A DNA stretch of 64,000 nt from Dyella jiangningensis. Its GTDB lineage: Bacteria; Pseudomonadota; Gammaproteobacteria; Xanthomonadales; Rhodanobacteraceae. Made by a program: the position numbers and the translations under genes. Under the pieces are notes generated by a model. It searched no databases and was not told where the DNA came from. It saw nothing but the letters and a program-made list of their open reading frames with translations. The DNA lies in contig CP007444.1 of assembly GCA_000632805.1 (NCBI GenBank), forward strand, positions 310,001-374,000, written 5' to 3'. Positions 55,661 through 63,511 of the stretch are shown here, in pieces (the first letter of the stretch is position 1; every line of letters begins with the position of its first letter).

Positions 55661-56673
55661 CGACGGCAGCGATCCGCTGGGGCATCATCGGTTGTGGCAA
55701 CGTCACCGAAGTGAAGAGTGGCCCGGGCTTCAGCAAGACGCCGAACTCCGCGCTGGTGGCGGTGATGCGCCGCGACGGCGACAAGGCACGGGACTATGCC
55801 GAGCGTCACGGCGTGCCGCGCTGGTACGACGATGCAGCGAAGCTGATCGACGACCCCGAGGTCAACGCCGTCTACGTCGCCACGCCGCCCTCCACGCACA
55901 AGCAGTACGCCTTGATGGCGATTGCCGCTGGCAAGCCGGTATACGTGGAAAAGCCGATGGCGATGGATCATGCGGAGTGCGAGGCGATCATCCGCGCCGG
56001 CCGCCAGGCGAACGTGCCGGTGTTCGTGGCTTACTACCGCCGTGCGCTACCGCGCTTTCAGAAGGTGCGCGAGCTGATCTTCGGGCAGCGGGCGATCGGC
56101 ACGCCGCGCATCGTCAATACGGTGCTGCACGAACCGCATCATCCGCGTTATCACGACCCGAAGAACCTGCCCTGGCACGTGCAGCCCGGCATTTCCGGCG
56201 GCGGCGTGTTCATGGACATCGGCTGCCACACGCTGGACATCCTCGACTGGCTGTTCGGCCCGATCGTTTCGGCGAGTGGTCATGCCAGCAACCAGCGCGG
56301 CGCGTACTCGCCGGAGGACACCGTGGCGATGTCGTTCGCCTTCGGCAACGGCATGCTGGGCACGGGCCTGTGGAACTTCGATAGCTACAAGCACCACGAC
56401 CAGATCGAAGTGGTCGGCGATGAAGGGCGTATCGCATTTGCGACGTTCGGCAACGGGCCGATCACGGTCGAGAACGCGCGCGGTTCGCACGATCACCATG
56501 TCGAGAATCCGCTGCATATCCAGCAGCCACTGATCGAGACCATCGTGGCCGAGCTCACCGGGCGCAAGGGTGCATGCCCCTCGACCGCGGAAACCGGCGC
56601 GCGCACCAGCTGGGTGATGGACCAGGTGCTGCGTGACTATCGCCGCGAGACTGGTCAGCCGATCGGCGCCTGA
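55657..56673 (+). CDS. Gfo/Idh/MocA family oxidoreductase
   Basis: 338 residues. NAD(P)-binding Rossmann start RWGIIGCGNVTEVKSGPGF, VYVATPPSTHKQYALMAIAAGKPVYVEKPMAMD (catalytic Lys in EKP) and C-terminal domain with GGGVFMDIGCHTLDILDWLFG (catalytic DxxxH). It oxidises or reduces a sugar, inositol-like or related cyclic substrate. ATG 55657 overlaps the PhyH stop, with AAAGGAG upstream. PhyH plus Gfo/Idh suggests a short catabolic or modification step; the substrate cannot be named. Confidence 0.92.
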   Translation: MTTAAIRWGIIGCGNVTEVKSGPGFSKTPNSALVAVMRRDGDKARDYAERHGVPRWYDDAAKLIDDPEVNAVYVATPPSTHKQYALMAIAAGKPVYVEKPMAMDHAECEAIIRAGRQANVPVFVAYYRRALPRFQKVRELIFGQRAIGTPRIVNTVLHEPHHPRYHDPKNLPWHVQPGISGGGVFMDIGCHTLDILDWLFGPIVSASGHASNQRGAYSPEDTVAMSFAFGNGMLGTGLWNFDSYKHHDQIEVVGDEGRIAFATFGNGPITVENARGSHDHHVENPLHIQQPLIETIVAELTGRKGACPSTAETGARTSWVMDQVLRDYRRETGQPIGA

Positions 56674-56702
56674 GCTTCAGGCGCCGTCGGGGCCGTCGAT
56701 CA

Positions 56703-57713
56703 TCAACGATCGAAGTCGATCACGATCTTGCCGAAGTGCTGGCCGGAGGCCATGAAATCCAGCGCTTCACGCAATTGGTCGAAACCGTAGACACGGTCGA
56801 TCACCGGTTGCAGCTGGCCTAGTTCCACGGCCGCGACCATGCGTTCGTGCTGCTCCAGCGGCGCGACTGAAAGGCCCTCGATGCGCAGGCGCTTGAGGAT
56901 GGCCTGGGTCAGCCGTATCTGCGCATCGTCGCCGCCCATGAAGCCGACCACCCCGATGAAGCCGTGCATTGCCGCGGCGTCGATTGATTGCGGCAAGGTG
57001 GCGGCGCCCACCGTCTCCACCACCACGTCGACGCCCGCGCCGCCGGTGGCTTCGCGCACCAGGGGACTCCACTGCGGATGCTTGCGATAGTTGATGACGA
57101 CGTCGGCACCCAGGGCGCGCGAGCGCGCGAGCTTGTCGTCGCTGGACGAGAGCACGATCGCTTTGGCTCCGCGCAGCTTGGCCAGTTGCAGCGCAAACAG
57201 CGATACGCCGCCGGTACCGAGGATCAGTACCGATTGGCCACTGGTAAGCCTTGCCAGTTCCAGTGCCTGCCAGGCCGTGAGCGCCGCGATAGGCAGCGTA
57301 GCCGCCTGTCGATGGTCGAGATGAGCCGGCGCACGAGCCAGCGCGTAGGCGTCGAAGCAGGCGAGCTCACGCATCACGCCGTGGTCCGGGCCACCTGGCT
57401 CGGCGCCCACCCATTCGGGGCGCATGGCGCCGGCCACCCAGCGCGCCTTGTACAACGTGGTGACATGGTCGCCGGGCTTGAAGCGCTGCACACCGGGGCC
57501 GACGGCCACCACCGTGCCCGCGCCGTCGGACACCGGCACCAGGGGCAGCTCCACGCTGCGATATAAGTCCCCGCGGGCCAGCAGCAGGTCGCGGTAATTG
57601 AGTGAGGCAGCCTGCAGCTTCACCAGGACCTGGCCGGGACCGGGTTGCGGGTCGGGCAGTTCAATGCGTTGCAGGTGGTCCAGTCCGAAGGCAGTCAGTT
57701 GGTAGGCGCGCAT
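56703..57713 (-). CDS. Zinc-type/quinone oxidoreductase-like MDR alcohol dehydrogenase
   Basis: 336 residues, MDR fold. N-terminal GroES-like domain (PDPQPGPGQVLVKLQAASLNYRDLLLARGD) lacks the catalytic-zinc cysteine and structural-zinc cluster of true alcohol dehydrogenases, favouring the quinone-oxidoreductase-like branch. Rossmann motif SVLILGTGGVSLFALQLAKLRGAKAIVLSSS, then GADVVINYRKHPQW. NADPH-dependent, substrate unknown. ATG 57713 (MRAYQLTAFGLDHL). Divergent from a LysR gene that probably controls it. Confidence 0.88.
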   Translation of the reverse strand: MRAYQLTAFGLDHLQRIELPDPQPGPGQVLVKLQAASLNYRDLLLARGDLYRSVELPLVPVSDGAGTVVAVGPGVQRFKPGDHVTTLYKARWVAGAMRPEWVGAEPGGPDHGVMRELACFDAYALARAPAHLDHRQAATLPIAALTAWQALELARLTSGQSVLILGTGGVSLFALQLAKLRGAKAIVLSSSDDKLARSRALGADVVINYRKHPQWSPLVREATGGAGVDVVVETVGAATLPQSIDAAAMHGFIGVVGFMGGDDAQIRLTQAILKRLRIEGLSVAPLEQHERMVAAVELGQLQPVIDRVYGFDQLREALDFMASGQHFGKIVIDFDR

Positions 57714-57784
57714 GGCGGTGCTCCGTGGAGGGATGCGGCATGGTGGCCCGGCGGCTGTTGCGTGATAATCCGTTGCCATTGCAC

Positions 57785-57805
57785 TTCATTTGTTCATTTC
57801 ATGAA
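57785..57805. promoter_or_regulatory. Possible LysR box between ADH and lysR
   Basis: TTCAT-N11-ATGAA fits the T-N11-A pattern of LysR operators in the 87-bp divergent region. It overlaps the lysR start codon, so it may be coincidental. Confidence 0.35.
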
Positions 57806-58712
57806 TAAATCGTTTGAGCTGACGCCGACCCGCGTACGCGAGCTAAGGGCGTTCGCGGCATCGGCGCAGTTGCTCAACTTCTCGCTGGCGGCGAAGCAGG
57901 TGGGTTGCACGCCGTCGGTGCTGAGCCGCCGCATCGCCGCGCTGGAAGCGGCCGTGGGCGCCCGGCTGTTCTTGCGTACGACCCGCCGCGTCGTGCTCAC
58001 CGCACGCGGCGAGCAATTGCTGGCCCACTGCCAGCGGCTGGATGCCGTGCTGGGCGAGCTGGCCGTGGAACTGCGACCGCAGCAGGGCGAGCTGCAGGGC
58101 CGCCTGTGTGTGCACCTGCCGCGCAACTACGGGATCCACTGCGTGGCGCCGCTGTTGGGCCGTTTCATGGCCGAGCATCCCTCCGTGCGCATCGATGCCA
58201 CGTACGACGATGCCTATGTCGACCTGGTCGCCGCGAAGGTCGACCTCGCCGTGCGCGCGGGCCGGCTCGAATCGTCCCAATTGGTGGCGCGGCGCATCGG
58301 CACCATGCGCCGCTATCTCTGCGCCACGCCGGGCTACCTCGAACAGGCGCCGCCGCTGAACGACCCCGTCGATCTCAAGGCCCATCGCTGCCTTGCCTTC
58401 AGCGGGCTGCGCACCGGGACGCTCTGGCAATTCACCCAGCAACGCCGGCGACGCTCGGTGCGCATCGAGCCGGTGCTCCAGTGCAACGACTCCAAGGCGA
58501 TTCGCGATGCCGTGCTGGCCGGTGTAGGCATCGGCATCCAGGGCGACTACCTGGGTGACCCGCTGGTCGCCTCCGGCGAACTGGTCGAGATCTTGCCCGA
58601 CTGGCAGCTGAGCCATTCGCCCATCCACCTTGTGTGGCTGCCGGGCGCCGATCGCGCACCGGCCGTGCGGCGCCTCATCGATTTCCTGGTGACGCACCTG
58701 GGTGGCGGCTGA
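57801..58712 (+). CDS. LysR-family transcriptional regulator
   Basis: 303 residues. The HTH occupies about residues 14-70 (RVRELRAFAASAQLLNFSLAAKQVGCTPSVLSRRIAALEAAVGARLFLRTTRRVVLTARG in segments), followed by the effector domain (RLCVHLPRNYGIHCVAPLL, VDLAVRAGRLESSQLVARRI). It belongs to the CrgA-like subgroup. ATG 57801 was selected because homologous HTH sequence begins about 10 residues later. Divergent from the MDR dehydrogenase. Together with the PhyH and Gfo/Idh genes it interrupts the rib cluster. Confidence 0.92.
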   Translation: MNKSFELTPTRVRELRAFAASAQLLNFSLAAKQVGCTPSVLSRRIAALEAAVGARLFLRTTRRVVLTARGEQLLAHCQRLDAVLGELAVELRPQQGELQGRLCVHLPRNYGIHCVAPLLGRFMAEHPSVRIDATYDDAYVDLVAAKVDLAVRAGRLESSQLVARRIGTMRRYLCATPGYLEQAPPLNDPVDLKAHRCLAFSGLRTGTLWQFTQQRRRRSVRIEPVLQCNDSKAIRDAVLAGVGIGIQGDYLGDPLVASGELVEILPDWQLSHSPIHLVWLPGADRAPAVRRLIDFLVTHLGGG

Positions 58713-58810
58713 GACGCGCTGTTCGCGTCGGTGGACACCGCCCCGGCCAGTGGGGAAAGGGTTGATGCTAGACTTGGCGTGCCGGTTCGCCGGCAAACAA
58801 CCACAACGAC

Positions 58811-58972
58811 GTCTTCAGGGCGGGGTGCGATTCCCCACCGGCGGTAGGTGCCTTCGGGCACGAGCCCGCGAGCGCTTCCGGTGCCATCGGAAGGTCAGCA
58901 GATCCGGTCCCATGCCGGAGCCGACGGTTGGCAGCCAGCGATGGCTTCCAGAAAGTCCGGATGAGAGAAGAC
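58811..58972 (+). ncRNA. FMN riboswitch (RFN element)
   Basis: Closing stem GTCTTC (58811-58816) pairs with GAAGAC (58967-58972). Conserved RFN blocks follow in order: AGGGCGGGGTGCGATTCCCC, ACCGGCGGTA, AGCCCGCGAGCGC, GGTCAGCAGATCCGGT, CCGGAGCCGACGGT and AGTCCGGATGAGAGAAG. It would lower expression of ribE and downstream genes when FMN is high. It sits about 135 bp before ribE, in a 395-bp gap otherwise lacking genes. Confidence 0.96.
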
Positions 58973-59008
58973 GGTACGGCGCAAGCCTTCGCGGGCGTGT
59001 GCCTGCCT

Positions 59009-59027
59009 GACGCCTTGGGGCGTTTTT
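59009..59027 (+). terminator. Candidate expression-platform terminator of the FMN riboswitch
   Basis: GACGCC-TTGG-GGCGTT followed by TTTT is a short stem with a T run, positioned between the aptamer and ribE. The stem is weak (six pairs with one G.T), so translational control is also possible. Confidence 0.6.
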
Positions 59028-59107
59028 CGCAGCTATTCACGCGGGAAACGTTTCATGTCCAAGCATCGTTCTTGTTCTTTCGCCGCCTCCGTCCGGGAGG
59101 TACGCTG

Positions 59108-59749
59108 ATGTTCACCGGCATCATCCAGAGCGTGGGGCGCATCGCGCGGCTCGAACCGCGTGGTGGAGACGTGCGCCTGCATGTCGATACCGCCGACCTC
59201 GACCTTGCCGACGTGCAGCTGGGCGACAGCATCGCCGTGTCAGGCGTGTGCCTCACGGCGGTGACACTGGAGGCGCGCGGTTTCAGCGCGGATGTCTCCA
59301 ACGAAACCCTTTCACTCACCACGCTGGGCAAGCTGAAGGCCGGCGATCCGGTCAATCTCGAAAAGGCCTTGCGCCTGGCTGATCGTTTGGGCGGCCATCT
59401 CGTCTCCGGTCATGTCGACGGCGTGGGCAAGGTCGTCTCGGTCACGCCGGACGGCCGCTCGCAGCGTTGGACGTTCGAAGTGCCGGCGAGCCTGTCGCGC
59501 TACATCGCGGCGAAGGGCTCGATCTGCATCGATGGCACCAGCCTCACCGTCAACGAGGTGAACGGCCATCGCTTCGGCGTAAACCTTATCCCCCATACGG
59601 TGGAACACACGGCATTCCATGCACGCAGGCCGGGGGATGCGGTGAACATCGAAGTGGACGTCGTGGCGCGCTACATCGAGCGGCTGATCGCCAGTGGCGA
59701 CGCGCCGAAACTTGATGAGGCGTTCCTCAAGCAACACGGCTTCGCTTGA
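59108..59749 (+). CDS. ribE: Riboflavin synthase alpha chain
   Basis: 213 residues: two lumazine-binding repeats, MFTGIIQSVGRI at the start and GHLVSGHVDGVGKVVSV for the second, plus VSGVCLTA and IDGTSLTVNEV. It converts two lumazines into riboflavin and the RibD-product pyrimidine. ATG 59108 has GGAGG some ten bases upstream. First gene under the FMN riboswitch. The 310-bp gap to ribB holds two hairpin-rich repeats. Confidence 0.96.
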   Translation: MFTGIIQSVGRIARLEPRGGDVRLHVDTADLDLADVQLGDSIAVSGVCLTAVTLEARGFSADVSNETLSLTTLGKLKAGDPVNLEKALRLADRLGGHLVSGHVDGVGKVVSVTPDGRSQRWTFEVPASLSRYIAAKGSICIDGTSLTVNEVNGHRFGVNLIPHTVEHTAFHARRPGDAVNIEVDVVARYIERLIASGDAPKLDEAFLKQHGFA

Positions 59750-59754
59750 AAGCT

Positions 59755-60035
59755 CCCTCTCTCCGGAAGAGGGTTGGGGTGAGGGTACGTGGCTTGCGCA
59801 ATCTTCAACGCACCGCTCCACCCGCACCCTCATCCGCCCTTCGGGCACCTTCTCCCGAGGGGAGAAGGGTCAACCAGGGAGGCTTGGACAGCTCGTTTCA
59901 ACAGGCGTTGCTGGAAACCCCTCTTCCACTGGGAGAGGGGCAGGGGTGAGGGTTCGGGGCTTGCGTGAGCTTTCATGCATCGCTCCGCCCGAATCCTCAT
60001 CCGCCCTTCGGGCACCTTCTCCGATGGGAGAAGGG
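59755..60035 (+). repeat. Tandem CTCTCCC-type repeats in the ribE-ribB gap
   Basis: Two diverged copies in the same orientation, about 59755-59868 and 59918-60035. Each has a CCCTCT..AGAGGG or CCCCTCTTCC..GGGAGAGGGG hairpin at the left, a GGGTGAGGGT..GGCTTGCG block, and CATCCGCCCTTCGGGCACC before a CCTTCTCCC..GGGAGAAGG stem at the right. A third copy, inverted, lies at 45087-45203. The whole 310-bp gap is this material; no gene or clear promoter is seen. Confidence 0.8.
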
Positions 60036-60059
60036 AAAAAACTACACGGAATCCGATCC

Positions 60060-61151
60060 ATGAGCTTCAACACCATCCCCGAAATTCTTGAAGACATCCG
60101 CGCCGGCCGCATGGTCGTCATCCTCGACGACGAGGACCGCGAGAACGAAGGCGATCTCATCATGGCCGCGCAGATGGTGCGGCCGGAGGACATCAACTTC
60201 ATGGTGCGCGAGGCGCGCGGCCTGGTCTGCCTGACGCTGACCGAGCAGCGCACGCGCCAGCTCGGCCTGCGCCCGATGGTGTCGGACAACACCTCGCCGT
60301 ATCACACCAACTTCACCGTCTCGATCGAGGCGGCCGAAGGCGTCACTACCGGCATCTCGGCGCACGACCGCGCGCGCACCATCCAGGTCGCCGTGAAGTC
60401 GGATGCGAAGCCGCAGGATCTCTCGCAGCCGGGCCACATCTTCCCGCTCACCGCCCAACCGGGTGGCGTGCTCACGCGTGCGGGCCACACGGAAGCCGGT
60501 TGCGATCTCGCCGCGCTGGCGGGGCTGGAACCGTCGGCGGTGCTGATCGAGATCCTGCATGAGGACGGCTCGATGGCACGCCGTCCCGAGCTGGAAGTGT
60601 TCGCGAAGAAGCATGGCCTCAAAATCGGCACCATCGCCGACCTCATCCGCTATCGCCTGGAAACCGAGAAGACGGTGCAGCGCGTGTATGAGGGCGACGT
60701 CGATACCGAGTTCGGCCCGTTCCGCCTGGTGGCCTACCGCGATGCCATTCGCCACGGCCTGCACTTCGCGCTACTGCGCGGCACGGTGCACGACGGTGAG
60801 CCGGTGCTCACGCGCGTGCATGTGCGCAACACGCTGTCGGATGTACTGCATCTGCAGCGCGACGATCTCGGCCTCACGGTCACCTCGGCGTTGCGGTGCA
60901 TCGACGATGAAGGCAGCGGCGCGCTGCTCGTGCTTTCGGGCGAGGATACGCCCGATGCGCTGCTGCGCCGGCTCAACCGCCAACCCGACCTGAAGGCGCC
61001 GGAAGAGGCGCAGCAGCAGGAGTGGCGCCAGCTCGGCCTGGGTGCACAGATCCTGGCCGACCTCGGCATCCGCCAACTGCGCGTGTTGGGTACGCCGCGC
61101 AAGATGGTGGGGCTGGGCGGTTTCGGACTGGAAGTGGTGGAATACGTTTAA
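60060..61151 (+). CDS. ribB: 3,4-dihydroxy-2-butanone 4-phosphate synthase with degenerate GTP cyclohydrolase II domain (RibBX)
   Basis: 363 residues. The N-terminal DHBP synthase (about 1-205) has the acidic site [15 protein letters not shown] and [12 protein letters not shown]. The C-terminal domain (about 210-363) aligns with GTP cyclohydrolase II by [11 protein letters not shown] and [26 protein letters not shown]. It lacks the zinc cysteines (usual ECLTGD..LRCDCG); here that region reads [17 protein letters not shown]. It is therefore a RibBX-type protein: DHBP synthase active, cyclohydrolase likely inactive, needing a separate ribA elsewhere. Start at 60060 ([10 protein letters not shown]); the upstream extension is repeat sequence. 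Confidence 0.94.
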   Translation: MSFNTIPEILEDIRAGRMVVILDDEDRENEGDLIMAAQMVRPEDINFMVREARGLVCLTLTEQRTRQLGLRPMVSDNTSPYHTNFTVSIEAAEGVTTGISAHDRARTIQVAVKSDAKPQDLSQPGHIFPLTAQPGGVLTRAGHTEAGCDLAALAGLEPSAVLIEILHEDGSMARRPELEVFAKKHGLKIGTIADLIRYRLETEKTVQRVYEGDVDTEFGPFRLVAYRDAIRHGLHFALLRGTVHDGEPVLTRVHVRNTLSDVLHLQRDDLGLTVTSALRCIDDEGSGALLVLSGEDTPDALLRRLNRQPDLKAPEEAQQQEWRQLGLGAQILADLGIRQLRVLGTPRKMVGLGGFGLEVVEYV

Positions 61152-61167
61152 GCCCAGCGACCGCCTC

Positions 61168-61249
61168 GTGGGAGCGCACCCTGTGCGCGACTGGCGGAAC
61201 GGAGCGACGAGATCGGGGTGTCGCGGTCGCGCACAGGGTGCGCTCCCAC
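61168..61249. repeat. REP-like inverted pair (CTGTG subtype)
   Basis: The arms GTGGGAGCGCACCC.TGTGCGCGAC and GTCGCGCACAGGGTGCGCTC are complementary. It follows ribB by 16 bp, before the LD-carboxypeptidase gene. Confidence 0.86.
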
Positions 61250-61327
61250 AGACGGTTTGCAGTTCCTCGCCACTTCCCCGCCATGCCGTCCCCGGCATAC
61301 TCGGGCTTTCCCCACCACTGGCCAGCC

Positions 61328-62293
61328 ATGACCTCCACCACCATCCGCCTGATCGCCCCGTCCGGCTATCCGCACGACTACGACGCCATGGCGCGCGGCG
61401 TGGCGCGGTTGCGCGCGGCGGGCTGCACGATCGACGGACTCGAGGTGCTGGACCGGACGGAGCACCGCTTTGCGGGCAGCGATGCGGAACGCGTGGCCGA
61501 CATCAACCATCTGGCCATCCATCCGTCCCTTCCTGACATCGTGTTGGCGGTGCGTGGCGGCTATGGCGTCACGCGGCTGCTCGAACACATCCATTACGGC
61601 GCGTTGCACGAGCGGCTCGCCGGCTCGTCGACCTTGCTGGTGGGGCATAGCGATTTCACCGCGTTGCAGATGGCGCTCTACGTGAAGAGCGGCCTCACCA
61701 CCTTTGGTGGCCCCATGCTCGGGCCCGACTTCGGTGCGCCGGAACTCAACGAGCTGATGTGGGAGCACTTCTGGCGTGCGGTCACCGAACCGGAAGCCAC
61801 GGTGCGCTGGGCGACGACGAGCGAAACGGCGCTCGATGTCGAAGGCCCGCTGTGGGGCGGCAACCTTGCCATGCTGTGCAGCCTGATCGGTACGCCGTAT
61901 TTCCCGCGCATCGACGACGGCATCCTGTTCGTGGAGGACGTGGGCGAGCCGCCGTTCCGCATCGAGCGCCTGCTGTACCAGTTGCACCTGTCCGGTGTGC
62001 TGGACCGGCAGCGGGCGCTGGTGTTCGGCCACTTCACCAACTGCAAGCCGCACGGCTACGACAACGGCTATGACACCAGCGCCGCGCTCGACCATATCGG
62101 CCGGGTAGCCCACATCCCGGTGGTGCGTGACCTGCCGTTCGGCCACGAGACCAGCAAGTTCACCCTGCCGTTCGGCGTCCCCGCACGGCTGCGCGTGGCG
62201 GGCAGGCAGGCCAGCCTGACCTTCCACGGCCATCCGCACCTGTCCGGGACCGTTCCGAGGCCCGATCCGGCCAAGCGGCCCCAAAACCCGTAA
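61328..62293 (+). CDS. ldcA: LD-carboxypeptidase (peptidase S66)
   Basis: 321 residues. S66 features: N-terminal TIRLIAPSGYPHD, VLAVRGGYGVTRLLEHI, nucleophile in LLVGHSDFTALQ, GPLWGGNLAMLCSLIGTPYFP (Glu region follows in FVEDVGEPPFRIERLLYQL) and catalytic-His region LPFGHETSKFTLPFG. It trims tetrapeptides from recycled murein. It is inserted between ribB and ribH on the same strand and could be translated from the rib transcript. ATG 61328 was chosen at the conserved N-terminus. Confidence 0.92.
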   Translation: MTSTTIRLIAPSGYPHDYDAMARGVARLRAAGCTIDGLEVLDRTEHRFAGSDAERVADINHLAIHPSLPDIVLAVRGGYGVTRLLEHIHYGALHERLAGSSTLLVGHSDFTALQMALYVKSGLTTFGGPMLGPDFGAPELNELMWEHFWRAVTEPEATVRWATTSETALDVEGPLWGGNLAMLCSLIGTPYFPRIDDGILFVEDVGEPPFRIERLLYQLHLSGVLDRQRALVFGHFTNCKPHGYDNGYDTSAALDHIGRVAHIPVVRDLPFGHETSKFTLPFGVPARLRVAGRQASLTFHGHPHLSGTVPRPDPAKRPQNP

Positions 62294-62340
62294 AATAGCC
62301 GGCCCACATGGGCCGCCGAGCCCACAGGAAATCCCGATCC

Positions 62341-62802
62341 ATGAAGACCATCGAAGGCGATTTCGCCACGCCCAAAGGCCGTTTTGCCATCGTTGCCGGC
62401 CGTTTCAACGGCTTCGTCGTCGAGCCTCTGGTGGCCGGCGCGCGTGACGTGCTGGTGCGCCATGGCGTAAAGGACGATGCGATCGAGCTGATCCGCGTGC
62501 CGGGCGCCTGGGAAATCGCGCTGGCCGCGCACAAGGTGGCCAACTCCGGGAAGTACGCCGCGGTGATCGCGCTGGGCGCGGTGATCCGCGGTTCCACGCC
62601 GCACTTCGACTACGTCGCCGGCGAGTGCGCCAAGGGCCTGGCCCAGGCCGCCTACAGCTCCGGGGTGCCGGTGGCGTTCGGCGTGCTGACCACCGACACC
62701 ATCGAACAGGCCATCGAGCGCTCCGGCACCAAGGCCGGCAACAAGGGTGCGGACGCCGCGCTGGCAGCGCTCGAGATGGTCAACCTGTACGGAAGGCTGT
62801 AA
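62341..62802 (+). CDS. ribH: 6,7-dimethyl-8-ribityllumazine synthase
   Basis: 153 residues. Family motifs: [51 protein letters not shown] and [33 protein letters not shown]. It condenses the RibB product with the pyrimidine to form lumazine. ATG 62341 ([15 protein letters not shown]). Its TAA overlaps an ATG (TAATG) that opens an 88-codon frame through the element between ribH and nusB. Confidence 0.96.
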   Translation: MKTIEGDFATPKGRFAIVAGRFNGFVVEPLVAGARDVLVRHGVKDDAIELIRVPGAWEIALAAHKVANSGKYAAVIALGAVIRGSTPHFDYVAGECAKGLAQAAYSSGVPVAFGVLTTDTIEQAIERSGTKAGNKGADAALAALEMVNLYGRL

Positions 62803-63068
62803 TGAATCACGAGAGCCAGTCTTCATATGCCAAGTGCCTCGCGTTGCGGCCGAGTGGTGGCCCAGCGGCCGTGCTTGGCGCAGCGCTTGACTGGCTGTCA
62901 AGTCAAGCCGAGCGGGGCCGCTGGGCCGCCACTCAGCCGCAACCCTTCGGGCCGGGTCTGTTTGCCCCCTGGGTCGCGTCATCGCTCAGTCGTGTATCGA
63001 CATACACTCCTTCGTTCTTCCTTGCCCAGCGGGCAAACAGCTCCCGGCGCGAGGTACTTGGCATATGA
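62802..63068 (+). CDS. 88-residue frame spanning the ribH-nusB element (doubtful product)
   Basis: Opens at ATG 62802 inside the ribH stop (TAATG) and ends at TGA 63066-63068 inside the nusB start (ATGA). It therefore joins the two genes by stop/start overlaps at both ends. The product ([18 protein letters not shown] at the start, SSRREVLGI at the end) matches no family I know and is dictated largely by the inverted repeats. It may be a coupling device rather than a useful protein. A frame open through 262 bp of high-GC palindromes is possible by chance. Confidence 0.35.
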   Translation: MNHESQSSYAKCLALRPSGGPAAVLGAALDWLSSQAERGRWAATQPQPFGPGLFAPWVASSLSRVSTYTPSFFLAQRANSSRREVLGI

Positions 63069-63076
63069 AGACTGGC
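62815..63076. repeat. Nested inverted-repeat element between ribH and nusB
   Basis: The outer arms are 29 bp with one mismatch: 62815-62843 (GCCAGTCTTCATATGCC...) against 63048-63076 (...GGCATATGAAGACTGGC). Arm 1: 62843-62870 pairs with 62916-62943 (28 bp, two mismatches) around CTTGAC-TGGCT-GTCAAG. Arm 2: 62952-62973 pairs with 63025-63047 (one bulge, few mismatches) around GTGTAT-CGAC-ATACAC. The RNA would fold as a three-way structure whose outer stem includes the nusB start codon and upstream AGG. No transposase; no target duplication obvious. Confidence 0.88.
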
Positions 63077-63511
63077 CCTGAAGGCATTGACCTGGCCGCC
63101 CGCTCGCGTGCGCGTCGCCGCGCGCTGCAGGCCGTGTATGCGTGGCAGATCGGCGGCAGCCGCATGAATGCGGTGATCGAGCAGTTCCGCCACGAGCAGG
63201 ACATGGAAGTGGCCGACCTGGAGTACTTCGAGGACCTGCTGCATGGCGTCGAGCGCCATGTCGCCGCCATCGACGAAGCCATCAAGCCGTATGTTGACCG
63301 CGAGGTCGAGCAGATCGACCCGATCGAGCGCGCCGCGTTGCGCCTTGCCACCTATGAGCTGAAGTACCGACCGGACGTGCCGTACCGCGTGATCATCAAC
63401 GAGGCCATCGAAGTCACCAAGCGCTTCGGCGCCGACCATGGCCACAGTTACGTCAACGGCGTGCTGGACAAGCTCGCCGGCTCGCTGCGCTCGACGGAAA
63501 AGCGCGGCTGA
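63065..63511 (+). CDS. nusB: Transcription antitermination protein NusB
   Basis: 148 residues. RSRARRRALQAVYAWQIGG at the N-terminus, YVDREVEQIDPIERAALRLATYEL and VPYRVIINEAIEVTKRFGADHGHSYVNGVLDKLA are the NusB core. It binds boxA RNA with NusE in rRNA and other antitermination complexes. ATG 63065 lies inside the right arm of the nested inverted-repeat element; the first 11 residues (MKTGPEGIDLA) are poorly conserved, so a slightly different ancestral start is possible. The acetyltransferase gene overlaps its stop by one base. Confidence 0.95.
   Translation: MKTGPEGIDLAARSRARRRALQAVYAWQIGGSRMNAVIEQFRHEQDMEVADLEYFEDLLHGVERHVAAIDEAIKPYVDREVEQIDPIERAALRLATYELKYRPDVPYRVIINEAIEVTKRFGADHGHSYVNGVLDKLAGSLRSTEKRG

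Noticed and set aside
58713..59107. Protein-coding frame upstream of ribE
   Set aside because: The sequence is the FMN riboswitch with all its conserved blocks; the open frame is incidental.
59694..60059. N-terminal extension of ribB
   Set aside because: It translates the intergenic hairpin repeats and has no similarity to RibB. The conserved start is at 60060.
62827..63081. 84-codon frame inside the ribH-nusB element
   Set aside because: A second frame through the same palindromes. It lacks the stop/start overlaps with ribH and nusB that make the 88-codon frame notable.
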